DNA from: Desulfobulbus sp.
GTDB lineage: Bacteria > Desulfobacterota > Desulfobulbia > Desulfobulbales > Desulfobulbaceae
Length of the DNA: 50,879 nt
Assembly: GCF_030824455.1 (NCBI RefSeq)
Contig: NZ_JAVBXR010000106.1
Coordinates: 1-50,879 of the forward strand
Direction of reading: 5' to 3'
A program made the position numbers and the translations under genes. Under the pieces are notes generated by a model, which saw only the letters and a program-made list of their open reading frames with translations, did no database searches and was not told the origin of the DNA. Shown one piece after another: positions 49,801-50,879 of the stretch. How positions within the stretch are numbered: position 1 is the first letter of the stretch; each line of letters starts with the position of its first letter.

Positions 49801-50879
49801 ATGGCAGACCAACAAACCAAAAAGGCACTTTTCAAGTGGAAAATTTCTAAGATCCTATTGCTTGGTTTATTTGGACTGATAATCGGAGGCTTCCTCGAGT
49901 ATTACCTCCATTTTCGACCGACGGATGTTCTTGCCAACAAATTTCTCACTCTTAAAGTTTTTCTCCTCGATTTCTTCATCCCTAACGCGTGGTACGGTAA
50001 ATTGCAATGGTTGGCCGCCCCGATCTCGTTGGCAACTCTTGCCCCATGGCTCTATGGGTTCCCGTTGACTCGTAAGATACTGAATAAATGGATTGTCGAT
50101 CCTCCTCATTTTGTTCGCAGTAACCTGGATGAAGCTCGTCAAGATACGATGTTTCTCTTTATTGATCCTGAGTCTCCCAATGAAACACTCCCTTTTCTCC
50201 CACTGGTTGGGCGGGAGAATGATTTGGCGGCACTTGAGGAATTTTTACTGGATCCGACAGGTCAGTTCTTCTGGTGGTCTCTTACAGGGCCAAGCGGTGT
50301 TGGCAAAACCCGATTGGCTATTGAATGGCTTGAGGTCGCCAGGCAACAAGGTTGGGATGTAGGAACAGTTGATTTTGAGGATGCGGAAAATATTTCCGGT
50401 TGGCGAGCACGAAAGCCAACGGCATTTGTCATTGATGAACCCAAGAACGCCCAGGAATTAGTACAAATGTTGGTGGACCTGTCTGAAGGAGCAAGCCGGA
50501 AAAATCCTGTCCGAGTATTGGTGGTGGACCAAATTGAACAAACTCTTCAGGAGAAAAATGGGCAGAAATTATCGAATGCAAAAGTTGCGAGGTATAAAGG
50601 TTCGAAAAAGTTCTGTTTAGAAGGATTGTCGTCCGAAGCTGTAAAGCAGTTAGTTGAAATCCTCAAGCCTTCTATGCTTGAACAACATTGTTTACTCAGC
50701 CAGATTAGTGGTCGTCCTCGAAAGGCACTCATTCTGTTTCTCGGTGGGGCAATTAATTATTTTGACGCATTGGCACAATGGGCTGATAAAATTTTACCTC
50801 GTCCTTCTGGTCAACACCAGAAGAGCGACCTCGATACCCTCTTGGTACTCGCGCTTGCCGCAATAGCAGGCCCTGTGCC
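49801..50879 (+). CDS. Membrane-anchored P-loop NTPase, STAND/AAA-like (incomplete at window end)
   Basis: An uninterrupted frame of 359 codons runs off the right end. It starts at ATG 49801 with GGTGGGGATC just upstream. The protein has a membrane helix at about 19-34 (ILLLGLFGLIIGGF), a second hydrophobic stretch near 70-86 (WLAAPISLATLAPWLYGF), then LVGRENDLAALEEFLL (the typical lead-in of STAND and AAA NTPase domains). Walker A is TGPSGVGKTRLAIEW (about 161-175), and the Walker-B-like TAFVIDEPKN follows. A sensor-like segment lies around RVLVVDQIEQT. Codon use and GC content are lower than in the preceding genes. The C-terminal effector or repeat part is missing. Partial defence, apoptosis-like and regulatory ATPases share this layout, so the function stays open. 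Confidence 0.8.
   Translation, partial: MADQQTKKALFKWKISKILLLGLFGLIIGGFLEYYLHFRPTDVLANKFLTLKVFLLDFFIPNAWYGKLQWLAAPISLATLAPWLYGFPLTRKILNKWIVDPPHFVRSNLDEARQDTMFLFIDPESPNETLPFLPLVGRENDLAALEEFLLDPTGQFFWWSLTGPSGVGKTRLAIEWLEVARQQGWDVGTVDFEDAENISGWRARKPTAFVIDEPKNAQELVQMLVDLSEGASRKNPVRVLVVDQIEQTLQEKNGQKLSNAKVARYKGSKKFCLEGLSSEAVKQLVEILKPSMLEQHCLLSQISGRPRKALILFLGGAINYFDALAQWADKILPRPSGQHQKSDLDTLLVLALAAIAGPV

Noticed and set aside
1..50879. CRISPR arrays, tRNA or rRNA genes, complete insertion sequences
   Set aside because: No regularly spaced identical repeats, cloverleaf candidates, rRNA-like segments or intact transposase genes were seen by eye. A tRNAscan or ISfinder search would be decisive.

Overview
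The window looks like chromosomal DNA of a GC-rich Gram-negative bacterium. Lipopolysaccharide inner-core heptose genes (gmhB, waaF), Sec signal peptides, a periplasmic ZraP-like protein and a LemA lipoprotein point to an outer membrane. The very dense PAS-kinase complement, the SAP-like/universal-stress/Hsp20 cluster and the C_GCAxxG_C_C and YkgJ cysteine-rich proteins resemble Desulfobacterota (Desulfobulbales-like). That placement is inference; no rRNA or lineage-specific marker is present.

Layout. 0-3.4 kb: an EamA transporter, the AMPylase SelO and a HAD phosphatase. 3.5-8.4 kb: a TPP riboswitch followed by a tightly packed thiamine salvage operon, thiM-thiE-thiD-thiZ-thiX-thiY, which phosphorylates the thiazole, phosphorylates and couples the pyrimidine, and imports a pyrimidine precursor. 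8.6-15 kb (all minus strand): a stress/signalling cluster with a kinase-like protein coupled to a universal stress protein, a multi-PAS hybrid kinase, an Hsp20 gene, a SAP-like small protein, a second universal stress protein and a response regulator. 15-25 kb: two very large PAS histidine kinases and a CheB-CheR-PAS fusion, flanked on both sides by a direct repeat of about 130 bp. 25-31.6 kb: a gene of unknown function, a C_GCAxxG_C_C protein, a DEDDh exonuclease, a glycerophosphodiesterase, an AT-rich orphan gene, and a lemA-TPM-TPM cluster. 31.6-37.4 kb: a minus-strand gene run algH-ykgJ-rlmH-tsaE-ycaO/TPR-waaF-gmhB. 37.6-40.5 kb: a small protein and a divergent zraS/zraP-like pair with a sigma-54-type promoter. 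40.5-49.3 kb: galU-priA, hrpA, a short coiled-coil protein and a DUF882/M15-type periplasmic peptidase. The last 1.6 kb changes character: a palindromic repeat, a decayed coding remnant, an inverted repeat, and then an open reading frame that runs off the right end. It encodes a membrane-anchored P-loop NTPase and may be the first gene of an island or a defence system.

Three sensory/stress genes carry apparent frameshifts at homopolymers (10600-10606, 12964-12967 with 12987-12991, and 22992-22997). These are either assembly indels or local gene decay; the sequence alone cannot decide. Long genes outside this region, such as hrpA, priA and ycaO, read through cleanly.
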